The position numbers were made by a program, and so were the translations under genes. A DNA stretch of 64,000 nucleotides, taken from the NCBI RefSeq assembly GCF_003605125.1, contig NZ_QPQT01000005.1, forward strand, positions 124,001-188,000, written 5' to 3'. The notes below the pieces were generated by a model that saw only the letters and a program-made list of their open reading frames with translations, did not search any database and was not told the origin of the DNA. Each line of letters begins with the position of its first letter. Positions within the stretch are counted from its first letter, which is position 1. This DNA is from Shewanella algidipiscicola (GTDB lineage: Bacteria; Pseudomonadota; Gammaproteobacteria; Enterobacterales; Shewanellaceae). Shown one piece after another: positions 9,166 to 18,531 of the stretch.

Positions 9166-9999
9166 TTACTGGCTAGGCGTTGAAACAACCCGTCTGATGA
9201 TTGCAAACACCCATAAAAACAACATAGCAAACATAGATATCGCACCACCAACTATCACTTCGGTGCCTTCATCTGCATAAAAGTCGCGGTCGGCACTTTC
9301 TAACGGTAAGCCATAAAGTTCATCGAGATCATCGCTACTGATGGTGGCCACAATATCACTGTAGCCAACCTCATAAAGGTCAATTAACACATCGTAATGG
9401 TCCGTTGGGTACCCCGAATGCAATGTGGTCAATACTTCAAAATCGTCATTACTGACATCATCAAAAATAGTGAAGATCTCAGTGGTGTGGTACAGCTCCC
9501 AGGGCCCGCCATTTCGGCTCAAATACAACATGGCATACACATCGGCATATTGATTAAGGTTACTACTGTGCACATCGGCATCAAATGTCACGCTAAAGGT
9601 TCGATAAAAACCATCGTAATCAATATCCTCAAACAGGCGCGTACTGGCATCATAGATAGCAAATTCATAATAGATGGCCGCATTCAAACGGGCGGCACTA
9701 GAGCGCAATCCGCTGCGGGTATCGACATTAATTTGCTTATCGGCAATGACTTGCTCACGGGTTTTTCGCGGGGTCTTCACCACGGGGATGTGTTTGAGTC
9801 TATTGGCCCCCTCAAGCTGCGCCGCATTCATTGCTTGGCCGCGGTGACCCAATACGGGGGGCAATGCTTGCCCCTGTTGCTTGACGCTAACCGATACCGC
9901 GCTGATCTGCAGTAAATTGCCTGAGTCTCTCATCTCACTACTCGCAGCAGCACTGCCTGTAACGGCTACCAACAAGCTCACAGCTAGTAATATATTCAT
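9166..9999 (-). CDS. Choice-of-anchor H-type exported, membrane-anchored protein
   Basis: A 277-residue product with an N-terminal signal peptide (MNILLAVSLLVAVTGSAAA). The middle is rich in Asp, Tyr and beta-strand patterns (DASTRLFEDIDYDGFYRTF, SVTFDADV, ADVYAMLYLSRNGGPWELYH). It ends in a short anchor: an acidic DEGTEVIVGG linker, one hydrophobic helix and a basic tail (IIRRVV). This resembles the 'choice-of-anchor H' family known from Shewanella and relatives. The ATG at 9999 has GGAG 7 bases upstream; longer frames reach 10170 but add an unlikely N-terminus. Function unknown; probably a cell-envelope protein. Confidence 0.65.
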   Translation of the reverse strand: MNILLAVSLLVAVTGSAAASSEMRDSGNLLQISAVSVSVKQQGQALPPVLGHRGQAMNAAQLEGANRLKHIPVVKTPRKTREQVIADKQINVDTRSGLRSSAARLNAAIYYEFAIYDASTRLFEDIDYDGFYRTFSVTFDADVHSSNLNQYADVYAMLYLSRNGGPWELYHTTEIFTIFDDVSNDDFEVLTTLHSGYPTDHYDVLIDLYEVGYSDIVATISSDDLDELYGLPLESADRDFYADEGTEVIVGGAISMFAMLFLWVFAIIRRVVSTPSQ

Positions 10000-10235
10000 C
10001 GCAAAGCTCCGCTTTATCATCAGTCGAGGTAACGCCATCGCTGCATACATCATTCGCGGTAATATTAATCTCGACAACATCAAGGCGCTGCCCATCGCCA
10101 CTTTAATATTAAACCGTCTCGTTACATGCACCACCTGCCAGGCTGCATTCATATTTGTTAATGTAACCATAATTCCATCACCTTAAATCGGTTCAATTGC
10201 ATAGGGGCATTTAATCCCATTGAAAATGAACATAA

Positions 10236-10289
10236 GCTGAATGCTAAAATACAGATATTCAACGAGATATCATTTAAGTGACATTCAGC
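10236..10289. promoter_or_regulatory. Inverted repeat in a divergent promoter region
   Basis: GCTGAATG at 10236-10243 and CATTCAGC at 10282-10289 face each other across 38 bases; another CATTCA and TTCAGC follow. The repeat lies between the anchored-protein gene and the PepSY-regulator-kinase operon and could be an operator for the operon's own regulator. This is inference from position and symmetry only. Confidence 0.3.
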
Positions 10290-10443
10290 GAGCATTCATA
10301 TTCAGCTCGCAATAATGTTCACGGTAACCGCGTGATGCTTATCCATATTGACCAGCTCAAGCTAGATTGAAGCACCTTGATATGTTTCTTATTTTTAGCG
10401 GATCTTTTACACTGGGTCGATAACAGCAATAAGAGTACAGTTG

Positions 10444-10764
10444 ATGAAAATTGCAGTCATTTTGATGGTCGGTGTGTGTTTATGTTTGCCCCCATTAGCG
10501 CAAGCATCGAGCCTTGGCTTATCGATATTGTCCAGTAGCAGTATGATGCTGGCCGCAGAAAAAAGCGTCCCGCAGCCACTGCGTGTCAAAAACCGCCAAC
10601 AAGCGACCCAAATGGTAAAAAGCCAATACGGTGGCAAAATACTGAGCATGCAATCAACTAAGGTCAATGGTAATTCAGGGTATCGCGCTAAACTGCTCAG
10701 CGCCGACGGTGTGGTGTTTTATGTCTCAATTGATGCCGTTACCGGGCAGATGTTCAGGCGTTAG
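10444..10764 (+). CDS. PepSY-domain periplasmic protein
   Basis: A 106-residue exported protein: signal peptide (MKIAVILMVGVCLCLPPLAQA), a linker, then a C-terminal PepSY-like domain (about 50-105) with RQQATQMVKSQYGGKILSMQ, GYRAKLLSADGVVFYVSID and ending DAVTGQMFRR, the family's typical strand-and-helix pattern. PepSY domains often modulate proteases or sensors in the periplasm. The gene sits 26 bases before a response regulator and sensor kinase and is very probably in their operon, so it may tune the sensor's periplasmic domain. The first in-frame ATG is used; a TTG one codon earlier is possible. Confidence 0.75.
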   Translation: MKIAVILMVGVCLCLPPLAQASSLGLSILSSSSMMLAAEKSVPQPLRVKNRQQATQMVKSQYGGKILSMQSTKVNGNSGYRAKLLSADGVVFYVSIDAVTGQMFRR

Positions 10765-10790
10765 CCACAGGACAGCATAAGGAGCTCCCA

Positions 10791-11468
10791 ATGCGCTTAC
10801 TACTGGTCGAAGACGATTTAGCCCTACAAGCCAATTTAAAACAGCACTTAATCGATGCCCATTACACCTTAGATGTGGCCAGCGATGGTGAAGAGGGGTT
10901 ATTTCAAGGTCAAGAATATCCCTATGATGCGGCGATAATTGATGTAGGCCTGCCTAAACTCGACGGCATCGCCTTGATAACCCAGCTTCGCGCCAGTGGC
11001 GTTGAGTATCCTGTGCTGATTTTAACGGCGCGAGACAGCTGGCAAGATAAGGTTGAGGGGCTCGATGCTGGCGCAGATGACTACTTAACGAAACCGTTTC
11101 ATCCAGAGGAGTTAGTTGCGCGCCTTAACGCGCTGATTCGCCGCTCGGCGGGTAAATCGAGCCCACTCATTCAAAATGGGCCCTTCAGCCTAAATACGAG
11201 TAGTCACGACATCAAAGTTGGTGAACAACCCATTAATTTAAGCGGCTCAGAATACAAGCTATTTGAATACTTTATGCTGCATATTGGCGAGGTAAAATCT
11301 AAGACGGTATTAATTGAGCATATTTACGATCAAGACTTTGATTTAGACTCCAATGTCATCGAAGTTTTTATCCGCCGGCTACGTAAAAAACTCGATCCTG
11401 ATGGTCAATATGGACTAATTGAAACCCTGCGTGGCCAGGGTTATCGCTTGCGCCAGCTGCAAGATTAG
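10791..11468 (+). CDS. OmpR-family response regulator (PhoP/QseB-like)
   Basis: A 225-residue regulator with an N-terminal receiver domain (acidic pair E7-D8-D9, phosphoacceptor D51 in AIIDVGLP, T/K positions in LTARDS and LTKPF) and a C-terminal winged-helix DNA-binding domain (about 125-222, SGSEYKLFEYFML ... VIEVFIRRLRKKL ... TLRGQGYRL). Sequence style and gene order (regulator directly before a kinase with an HSLKTPLAV box) match the PhoP-PhoQ subgroup. AGGAG is 7 bases upstream of the ATG. The regulated genes cannot be read from the window. Confidence 0.92.
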   Translation: MRLLLVEDDLALQANLKQHLIDAHYTLDVASDGEEGLFQGQEYPYDAAIIDVGLPKLDGIALITQLRASGVEYPVLILTARDSWQDKVEGLDAGADDYLTKPFHPEELVARLNALIRRSAGKSSPLIQNGPFSLNTSSHDIKVGEQPINLSGSEYKLFEYFMLHIGEVKSKTVLIEHIYDQDFDLDSNVIEVFIRRLRKKLDPDGQYGLIETLRGQGYRLRQLQD

Positions 11469-11475
11469 GTGCGCC

Positions 11476-12996
11476 ATGAAAAGCAGTAAGCCAAACGCTT
11501 CGCCAAGCATATTTAACTCTCTTCGTATTCGCTTGATATTAAGTGCCCTGCTGCTAATCGTCCTGTTATTGCCCAGCATTGGCATCGCCCTAAACAACGC
11601 CTTTAAACAACAGGTATTAAGCAACACTCAAGATCAGCTCAGCGCCTATCTCTATTCGGTACTGGCGGTAACAGAAATGGAACAAGGCGAGCTATTTATG
11701 CCTGAACGCCTACTCGAAAACCAATTTAATGTTATCGGCTCTGGATTATATGCTCTGATCTCCAAGCAAGTGTTACCCCAACCACAGAACAATGATATTT
11801 CAGCGCCCAACATTTCTGGGTTAACCAGCACCCAACAACACCAAAATGCGCAAATCACCCCAGTCACACCAACCGTGCAACCGAGCATGGTATCAACAAC
11901 CCAAATATTGTGGTCATCTAATTCGTTTCTGGGGCAACCACTGCCCACGACACTGCCTTACCCCAATGTTGGCAAGGGGAGTTTTAGTGAAATAAACCTC
12001 GATGGTGAGCCCTACCTCATTTACAGTTTTAGTGTACGTTTCGCCCCAAGCTCAACGACCTCGAATGATGAGTTGACCGCAGCGAGTAATCAGCTACAAG
12101 CCATCACAGTGCATATTATCAAAGACTTTGCCAGCATCAGCGAGCAACAACAGGCTTTTAGTCAACACCTATGGAGTTGGCTATTTATTCTAATGCTAGT
12201 GGTAGTCGCGATACAGTTAGCTTGGCTCAGTTGGACACTTAAGCCATTGGCCCGCTTTAAGCAAGAGTTACAAGCGGTGCAACAAGGGAACTCTTATCAA
12301 CTAACGGGCCAATACCCAACAGAACTACAAGCCGTTGCCAAACAGCTCAATACCCTGCTAAGTACTGAGCAACACCAACGTAGCCGCTATCGCAATGCAT
12401 TATCGGATTTAGCGCACAGCCTAAAAACGCCGCTGGCGGTAATACAAAGCCAAAAAGAGTTAAGCCCTACCTCCATTGAACAGATAAGTCACATTAACCG
12501 CACGATTAGTCATCAACTTAAGCGCGCGCAAAGTGCTGCGGGCAATGCCTGGCATCTTGGTATTAAGGTGCTTGAGGTGTCCGATAAGTTACTGCGCACC
12601 TTAAGTAAAATTCACCCTACTATTGATATAAAGTATGCCAAATCTCCCGAGCCAAACTGCATTTTTTATGGCGATCAGAGTGACTTAACTGAGTTACTCG
12701 GTAACCTGCTCGATAACGCCTGCAAGGCTGCAATCTCACAGGTGAGATTGTCGGTCGTTCAACAAGAGGCGACGCTACGCTTTATCATTGAAGATGACGG
12801 CAAGGGAATCAGTGAGCAGCAACGTGATGCCATATTTGAGCGAGGCAAGCGGGTCGATACCTATGAACAAGGCCACGGCATTGGGCTAGCGATTGTCCGT
12901 GACTTAGTCGATAGCTATCAGGGCCATTTGACCATTAGTTCCTCGTCACACCTTGGCGGCGCATGCTTCGAAGTCAGCTTTAATCAAGCTGCGTAA
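11476..12996 (+). CDS. Sensor histidine kinase, PhoQ-like
   Basis: The 506-residue kinase starts 7 bases after the regulator's stop, so the pair is co-transcribed. It has two transmembrane helices (about 18-38 and 232-254) around a periplasmic sensor of roughly 190 residues rich in Gln, Pro and Thr. A HAMP-like linker follows, then a dimerisation box with the phosphoacceptor His near residue 314 (SDLAHSLKTPLAV). The ATPase domain carries N (LLGNLLDNACKAA), G1 (EDDGKGIS) and G2 (GHGIGLAIV) boxes. The HSLKTPLAV form is typical of PhoQ relatives. The signal is unknown: the sensor lacks an obvious acidic cluster like that of enteric PhoQ. Confidence 0.9.
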   Translation: MKSSKPNASPSIFNSLRIRLILSALLLIVLLLPSIGIALNNAFKQQVLSNTQDQLSAYLYSVLAVTEMEQGELFMPERLLENQFNVIGSGLYALISKQVLPQPQNNDISAPNISGLTSTQQHQNAQITPVTPTVQPSMVSTTQILWSSNSFLGQPLPTTLPYPNVGKGSFSEINLDGEPYLIYSFSVRFAPSSTTSNDELTAASNQLQAITVHIIKDFASISEQQQAFSQHLWSWLFILMLVVVAIQLAWLSWTLKPLARFKQELQAVQQGNSYQLTGQYPTELQAVAKQLNTLLSTEQHQRSRYRNALSDLAHSLKTPLAVIQSQKELSPTSIEQISHINRTISHQLKRAQSAAGNAWHLGIKVLEVSDKLLRTLSKIHPTIDIKYAKSPEPNCIFYGDQSDLTELLGNLLDNACKAAISQVRLSVVQQEATLRFIIEDDGKGISEQQRDAIFERGKRVDTYEQGHGIGLAIVRDLVDSYQGHLTISSSSHLGGACFEVSFNQAA

Positions 12997-13054
12997 TAGA
13001 TAAGCCGCTTAGCAGGAAGTAACGGAACGACTGCAACACATCAGGTCGTCACTA

Positions 13055-13326
13055 GGGCCTGTTGATCTTTGCTGATTGAGTTTTGTTCGAGATAAAAACG
13101 TGTTAATCAAGGCGAGCGGATTGCAGCCTAGTCATCTAAGCAAAATTCACTTAACAAAGAGTAAAACGTTTTTAACCGAACCCTTTGGGCTGCGTTTGTT
13201 GGGTATTTCTACTGCGTTCTCAGCTTTTTATGTAGAATAACTACACTACAAACACTACAAAGCTTCTGCCTTGTATAAATACCCTACAATTCGCTGTAAA
13301 AACAACCTTGAAAGATCAACAGGCCC
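13055..13326. mobile_element. MITE-like element, 272 bp, with 16-bp terminal inverted repeats
   Basis: The ends are perfect inverted repeats (GGGCCTGTTGATCTTT at 13055-13070 and AAAGATCAACAGGCCC at 13311-13326). A TA dinucleotide flanks each end (13053-13054 and 13327-13328), as expected for target duplication by IS630/Tc1-mariner-type transposases. The interior has no open frame and is rich in short hairpins. It lies between the kinase gene and the chemoreceptor gene and interrupts neither. No second copy is visible here. I infer a non-autonomous miniature transposon. Confidence 0.7.
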
Positions 13327-13410
13327 TAGGCGTTAGATGAGGCTTAAACAACGAAGATACGACGACCTTCAGCGCAAGTTTAAAGCGTTAAACCCACATC
13401 AAATTATTAA

Positions 13411-13442
13411 TACCTCTATGACTTAACACCGCCATAGAGGTA
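13411..13442. terminator. Hairpin, probable terminator of the chemoreceptor gene
   Basis: A perfect 10-bp stem (TACCTCTATG / CATAGAGGTA) with a 12-base loop. It lies 37 bases past the minus-strand chemoreceptor stop. The tract after it on the minus strand is only modestly T-rich. Confidence 0.6.
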
Positions 13443-13478
13443 TTGCACGATAATGAGCCTACGTCTTGATGAGGGGGA

Positions 13479-15035
13479 TTAATGAGGCTTAAACCGCACG
13501 ACTAATTCATGTAATTCATCAGATATCGACTTAACTAAGGTCATCGACGCCGTGGTTTCGTTAGAGCTCTCGGAGCATTCCGAAGCCAATTCTGAAATAT
13601 TAACAACTTGACGATTAATATCTTCAGCAACATGCGCCTGCTCTTCTACGGCAGCCGCCATCTGAGTCGACATATTCGTTATCTGACCCAGCGCATCGAA
13701 AATACCATTGAGCATGGTGCTGCTTTCTTGCACTCGCTCTAACCCTTCTTCTGCCGCATCGGTGCCCAATTTAGCGGTATTGACCGCGACTTCGGCGCTG
13801 GCCGTTAGCTCATGCACAATCGCGTAAATATCACGCGTCGATTCTTGCGTGCGCTTGGCCAAATTTCTGACTTCATCAGCCACCACAGCAAAGCCTCGAC
13901 CTTGCTCTCCAGCCCGCGCCGCCTCAATGGCTGCATTCAGTGCCAACAAATTGGTCTGGTCGGCTATCTGCTCGATATGTTGCGCGGCTTTAGCGATTAA
14001 CGTGGTCTGATCGGACAACTGACTAACGGAGACACTAATGTCTGACACCGTTTCATTAAGCTTTTGAATAGATTGATGGGTTATCTCAGCGACTTTATTA
14101 CCATTCACGGCCAAGTCATTGGCAATACCAGCATGGCTTGCGGTATCTGAAACGTGCCGCGACACTTCGGTAATAGTGGTGGCCATTTGATTCATTGCGG
14201 TAGCCACCTGAAGCGTTTCAGCCTGTTGCTTCTCTATCTCTTGCGCGGTTTTAACCGTTAGTTGGAATCCCCTGTCCGACTCTGTAGCGACTCTTAAGGC
14301 GGCCGTTTCAATTCGGGCGATCACTGTACCTAAATGTGCAATTTGGCTCAAAATAGCCACCTTGACTAAACCAATAGTACCAGTTGAATCTGAGTAGGTT
14401 TGCGCAGCGAGTGGATGCGAAAAACTATTTTTTAGCATGACGTTCAAATGATTAATCGTGGTATTTTTGCTGTACTTCATCCAAGCCCCGTAAATTAAAG
14501 CCGTGCATAACAGAGGAATTTGAATAAAGGACCAGCCAGCAGTTAAAAATAAAATAACAAGAATAATAGAGGCGATGATTAAAAATAGATTTTCTGCAGA
14601 AAGAGAGGTTAAATTAGAGGGTGTTTTACCTTTATTAATTTGGGTATATAACTTTTCGGTTCGAGTAACATCCGCCCTTCTTGGACAAGATCTTACCGAT
14701 TCATACCCCACTATCTGACCTTTATCGGTTATGGGAGTAACATAAGCATCAACCCAATAAAAATCACCATTTTTACAGCGATTCTTAACTAAGCCCATCC
14801 AAGGCTTTCCCTGCTTCAAATGCCACCACATTACTTTAAATGCCTCAGCTGGCATATCTGGGTGACGCACTATGTTATGGGGTTGTCCAAGCAGTTCATC
14901 TTTAGCATAGCCACTAATTTCAACAAAGTCGTCATTACAGTCTTGAATATTTCCTTGTAAATCGGTGACGCTAACAAGTTTCCTACTGTCACTAAACTTA
15001 CGTTCATTATTGGTTGTATAGCGAATATTTTTCAT
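13479..15035 (-). CDS. Methyl-accepting chemotaxis protein with N-terminal PAS domain (Aer-like)
   Basis: A 518-residue receptor. Residues about 15-120 form a PAS domain with the Aer signature ([29 protein letters not shown]), the type that binds FAD and senses redox or oxygen. One hydrophobic stretch (about 145-185) places it in the inner membrane without a periplasmic domain. The cytoplasmic half carries the conserved MCP hairpin ([32 protein letters not shown]) that engages CheA/CheW. I used the ATG at 15035 preceded by GAGA; a TTG four codons earlier is an alternative. It has no chemotaxis genes beside it, as is usual for dispersed receptors. Confidence 0.9.
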   Translation of the reverse strand: MKNIRYTTNNERKFSDSRKLVSVTDLQGNIQDCNDDFVEISGYAKDELLGQPHNIVRHPDMPAEAFKVMWWHLKQGKPWMGLVKNRCKNGDFYWVDAYVTPITDKGQIVGYESVRSCPRRADVTRTEKLYTQINKGKTPSNLTSLSAENLFLIIASIILVILFLTAGWSFIQIPLLCTALIYGAWMKYSKNTTINHLNVMLKNSFSHPLAAQTYSDSTGTIGLVKVAILSQIAHLGTVIARIETAALRVATESDRGFQLTVKTAQEIEKQQAETLQVATAMNQMATTITEVSRHVSDTASHAGIANDLAVNGNKVAEITHQSIQKLNETVSDISVSVSQLSDQTTLIAKAAQHIEQIADQTNLLALNAAIEAARAGEQGRGFAVVADEVRNLAKRTQESTRDIYAIVHELTASAEVAVNTAKLGTDAAEEGLERVQESSTMLNGIFDALGQITNMSTQMAAAVEEQAHVAEDINRQVVNISELASECSESSNETTASMTLVKSISDELHELVVRFKPH

Positions 15036-15785
15036 TGATATTCTCAACTGTCCCTTTGAGTGATTTTATGTATGAAGCATTTATTCTAATTATTATGGAA
15101 TCTCATCATAAATTATAATTAATCGCTTTACTATATAGCGAAATTAATAACAAGATGCTCCACTTCGTTCAATAAATAAGCCACATAATATATTTGCACA
15201 ATCAAAAACCAGAGTGCTCAATTAACACCCTCTCCTGGTTTAAAAATTCGCCAAAACATTACAGCTAAGCAACACATGTATACCAATGAGTGTGAGTTAT
15301 AAATGATAAATAATTTAAATTATATATCACTAGATCCAAACTGAATCGTTAACACTAGGTATGATCATATAGTTAAATAACACTGTATCTATGTTTAAGC
15401 CAACACAGCGCATTCAGCCACATTTAATCCACATATGATGCAAAAGACGTACATAGGTTTTCTCATTGCTCCTGCATATAACGACACAAAATGCGTAAAA
15501 ATGAAGTAGTAACATCAATTTTTCCTCATGTTCGATTGCTTTTTCATCGTCAACACAGATCAAGCCGCTAGTACAAAAGATTAGCTATTAACATTTTCGA
15601 CTAAAGGGGTAGATGTCGTCATTCCTCTCTATCGATAGCTTCATTTAAAGCATCAATGATGTATCTAAACTACGTCAGAACCATTGACTATAAATACCCA
15701 GCAGGACTTACGCTTTCAGCTTATGTTCATCTTCATTCTTCTACTATCGAGATAAATCACCTACTCAATATGAATTGGAGTCGAT
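15036..15785. other. Long AT-rich intergenic region
   Basis: About 750 bases separate the divergent chemoreceptor and DUF3300 genes. No frame has coding character; a 63-codon frame beginning at 15656 overlaps the DUF3300 start and lacks a ribosome site. One hairpin (15206-15241) is annotated separately. The region must hold both divergent promoters. Confidence 0.45.
15206..15241 (-). terminator. Orphan hairpin, terminator-like on the minus strand
   Basis: AAACCAG at 15206-15212 pairs with CTGGTTT at 15235-15241, with partial pairing inside. Read on the minus strand the stem is followed by TTTTTG. No minus-strand gene ends here, so it could close an unannotated small transcript or be a remnant. 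Confidence 0.35.
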
Positions 15786-17132
15786 ATGAACAGCATAAAA
15801 ATTTGGCTTGTCATCATGCTTGTCACCTTATCGTCGTCACTGTTTAGCGCCTCGCTAAGCGCGGCACAAACATCATCGCTAGAGAACTCAATCAGCGATG
15901 CTGAACTGGCGCAAATCTTGGCTCCTATCGCCTTATATCCCGACAGTTTACTCACTCATATTTTAATCGCATCAACGTACCCATTAGAGGTGGTGCAGGC
16001 TAACCGCTGGCGTGCTCAACATCAAAAACTCGAGGCCAACCAGGCAGTAAATCGTGCTGAAAAGCAAGACTGGGATCCAAGCGTTATCGCCTTAGTCGCA
16101 TTTCCTGCGGTGCTTGAAAAGCTCAGCGATGACTTAGACTGGACTCAAAAGCTTGGCGATGCCTTTTTACAAGATGAACAACAAGTACTTGCTAGCATTC
16201 AGCTTTTACGTCATCAAGCCGAAGAAGCTGACAGTTTTAATGCCATGGATAATATGAAAATCACTAAGGTGAAGCAGCAGATTATTATCGAGCCTGTACA
16301 GCCACAGGTAATTTATGTGCCAGTTTATGACACTCGGGTGGTCTACGGCACTTGGCGTTGGCATAATTACCCACCCATCTACTGGGTTTATCCACCACGT
16401 TACGCTGCTCATTACCCTAGCTATGTTGCGGGTCATTTTTATTGGCAAAGTGGCATACACATTAGCTTTAACTATTTCTTTAGCGCATTTCGTTGGCATG
16501 ACCGTCACATAGTGGTGACCCATCATCGTCATTCTCATCACTATCGTCCACGAGCCCGTATCGTCTCAAATAGTGGGGCGCAGCGCTGGAGACATAAACC
16601 GCATCACAGACGAGGGGTCGCCTATCGCTCTACTCAGGTAAAGCAGCGTTATAACAGCCATAGACCAAGTACACTGCAAGCTAAGCAACTAAGAAATGTT
16701 GAGCGCCGCGCTAACAGGGTACAATCTAAGCACTACAGCACAGCTCAGGTGAAGCAGAGCCGTGAACAAAGTTTCAGCCAGAAACTGACCAAAACAGAAA
16801 GGAGTAAAGCGAATACCGCTCAGCCATTCAGCAAACAAAATAAGCACAATAGTAACTATCGCAGCGACAATCAGAGTCAGTATAAAAGCGATAAGCAGCG
16901 TACTAAACAGAGCCATCTGCAGGTAAAGAGTCCTCAACGCGATAGAAGCCATCTGCAGGTAAAGAGTCCTCAACGCGATAGGAGCCTTCAGCGGGAGAAG
17001 GGCCATCAGCGGCAACAAAGTCAGCAACCGCATCGCCAGCAACAAGCTAAAAGCCCGCAGCGAACTCAGTCGGCTCAGGGGCGCTCATCACAAACAAGTC
17101 AACACTCCCGCCCTAAACTGCGCGACAACTAA
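15786..17132 (+). CDS. DUF3300 exported protein with long basic tail
   Basis: A 448-residue protein with a signal peptide (about residues 1-27, ending SLSAA). The DUF3300 domain (about 35-250) contains LAPIALYPDSLLTHILIAST, WDPSVIALVAFP and VQPQVIYVPVYDTRVVYG, then an aromatic segment (WRWHNYPPIYWVYPP) and a His-rich stretch (HHRHSHHYRPR). The last 180 residues are low-complexity, rich in Gln, Ser, Arg, Lys and His, with a 12-residue unit repeated twice. GGAG precedes the ATG. The family's function is not established; I infer an envelope or periplasmic role. The polybasic tail suggests contact with anionic polymers or nucleic acid, but that is speculation. Confidence 0.85.
   Translation: MNSIKIWLVIMLVTLSSSLFSASLSAAQTSSLENSISDAELAQILAPIALYPDSLLTHILIASTYPLEVVQANRWRAQHQKLEANQAVNRAEKQDWDPSVIALVAFPAVLEKLSDDLDWTQKLGDAFLQDEQQVLASIQLLRHQAEEADSFNAMDNMKITKVKQQIIIEPVQPQVIYVPVYDTRVVYGTWRWHNYPPIYWVYPPRYAAHYPSYVAGHFYWQSGIHISFNYFFSAFRWHDRHIVVTHHRHSHHYRPRARIVSNSGAQRWRHKPHHRRGVAYRSTQVKQRYNSHRPSTLQAKQLRNVERRANRVQSKHYSTAQVKQSREQSFSQKLTKTERSKANTAQPFSKQNKHNSNYRSDNQSQYKSDKQRTKQSHLQVKSPQRDRSHLQVKSPQRDRSLQREKGHQRQQSQQPHRQQQAKSPQRTQSAQGRSSQTSQHSRPKLRDN
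16911..16982 (+). repeat. 36-bp direct tandem repeat inside the DUF3300 gene
   Basis: Two adjacent 36-bp units (16911-16946 and 16947-16982) differ only at the last base. Each encodes SHLQVKSPQRDR, so the duplication keeps frame. It probably arose by slippage and could vary between strains. Confidence 0.9.
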
Positions 17133-17214
17133 GTACCCACTAAGCGCTGCAGCTTGGCTCAAATAACCCCTTTGAGCCGAGCGTTATCAAAGCTGAACGC
17201 ATCTAAAGCGTCTC

Positions 17215-17958
17215 TCATGCTCTGGTATCCAACTCACTTAGTGGTGAAAAACCAAACCCTTGCACCTCTTCAGCACTCAAGTAGCGCCATGTCCCACAAG
17301 CAACATCACATTGGATCTCACCCACACGCTCTCGGTGAAGAGCATTGACGCGATTGCCAACCAGCGCAAACATACGTTTGACCTGATGATAACGCCCTTC
17401 ACTAATCGTCAGCAGCACCTCATGCTCACTGACGTATTGAAGTTTGGCGGGCAAGGTGGGCTTAGCCTCACCGGGTAACGCTAACCCCTGCTTAAACCGA
17501 ATCATCAACTGTCTATCAAGTTCGCCACTTCGCTCACCTTCAATACTATCCCTCAACGTGACCCGGTACACTTTTTGGCACTGATACTTAGGATTAAAAA
17601 CATTAAACGACCAGCGGCCATCATCGGTGATCAGCACCAATCCTGTGGTGTCGGCATCGAGTCTGCCAGCAATATGCAGCTCATGAGGGTTAGGGACATC
17701 GATTAAATTAAAAATGGAGGGATAATCGCCATCAACATTAGAACAAAGTGTGTCAATCGGCTTATTGAACAGCAGATAGCGAAAAGGTCTCAATACGAGT
17801 CGCGCGCCCTCTAGCTTAATACAATTACTCTCATGCACCTGTATGTTGGCATCAACAATCGTATTGCCATTGACAGTGACATCACCTGCAGCGATAACCA
17901 ATGCAGCTTGTTGGCGATCAAGCCTTGTACTCTTGCACACAAATTTGTCTAATCGCAT
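17215..17958 (-). CDS. rsuA: 16S rRNA pseudouridine synthase, RsuA family
   Basis: A 247-residue enzyme that converts a uridine of small-subunit rRNA (U516 in E. coli) to pseudouridine. An N-terminal S4-like domain (MRLDKFVCKS...AAGDVTVNG) precedes the catalytic domain with D101 in the family signature HIAGRLDADTTGLVLITDDG. The segment RYHQVKRMFALVGNRV is the conserved C-terminal motif. The ATG at 17958 gives the standard MRLDKF start and has AGGA upstream; a longer frame to 17997 adds an atypical extension. Length and motifs fit RsuA better than RluE/RluF. It stands alone, convergent with the DUF3300 gene. Confidence 0.88.
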   Translation of the reverse strand: MRLDKFVCKSTRLDRQQAALVIAAGDVTVNGNTIVDANIQVHESNCIKLEGARLVLRPFRYLLFNKPIDTLCSNVDGDYPSIFNLIDVPNPHELHIAGRLDADTTGLVLITDDGRWSFNVFNPKYQCQKVYRVTLRDSIEGERSGELDRQLMIRFKQGLALPGEAKPTLPAKLQYVSEHEVLLTISEGRYHQVKRMFALVGNRVNALHRERVGEIQCDVACGTWRYLSAEEVQGFGFSPLSELDTRA

Positions 17959-18027
17959 TAATCCTGCCACTCTGCCTTGGGTCATTAAGCTCTGCATTAT
18001 GAGTATTGTTGATCAGATATCCAAGCA

Positions 18028-18531
18028 TTAATCTAGCGCTATCCGCGTGCCATAAAAACGATAATAGCCAACCAAGTTGCTGCCAATAAACAGTACCTCC
18101 ATCAATACTGCCGTTGGTGAACCCACTAGAATATTGTTAAGCAACCAGAGGCTAGTACCGATTATCATCAGTTGCCGTAAACGTTGATCGCTTTGGCTAA
18201 ATGCCGCGACAGTTTGCGTGGCACTGCCAGCAAAACTAATCAGGCTAACTGGGCCAGCAAAGGTGACTAAGGTAATAAGGCTGCTAATGGCCAAGAATAG
18301 CGACATCAATAACTTTGAGTGGCTAAAGATAGTGACAACATAGCGTATCGCAGCCACTAGCATTAAGCCTGCTGCAGTCCACTGTTGCAGTAGGGCAAAG
18401 TGGCTGCTAATGAGTACACCCGACACCGCTAGACATGCAACAATATGGTGCTTTTGTTTAAATTGAAATGAGGCAAGATCAAAGATAATTGCAATACCAA
18501 TAAGCAATTGCGACACCATAAATACTGACAT
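18028..18531 (-). CDS. YgjV-family inner-membrane protein
   Basis: A 167-residue protein with about five or six hydrophobic helices and few charges (QLLIGIAIIFDLASFQFK, SGVLISSHFALLQQW, FAGPVSLISFAGSATQT, LWLLNNILVGSPTAVLME). The helix pattern and the WLLNNI...S..AVLMEV segment match the YgjV family of uncharacterised bacterial inner-membrane proteins. It lies 69 bases upstream of rsuA on the same strand and may share its transcript. No substrate or partner is known to me. Confidence 0.72.
   Translation of the reverse strand: MSVFMVSQLLIGIAIIFDLASFQFKQKHHIVACLAVSGVLISSHFALLQQWTAAGLMLVAAIRYVVTIFSHSKLLMSLFLAISSLITLVTFAGPVSLISFAGSATQTVAAFSQSDQRLRQLMIIGTSLWLLNNILVGSPTAVLMEVLFIGSNLVGYYRFYGTRIALD

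Noticed and set aside
9397..9915. 172-codon plus-strand frame
   Set aside because: It lies opposite the anchored-protein gene, whose signal peptide, anchor and ribosome site are clear; the plus frame has no recognisable features.
15656..15847. 63-codon frame before the DUF3300 gene
   Set aside because: No ribosome site, overlaps the DUF3300 signal peptide coding sequence, and no family resemblance.
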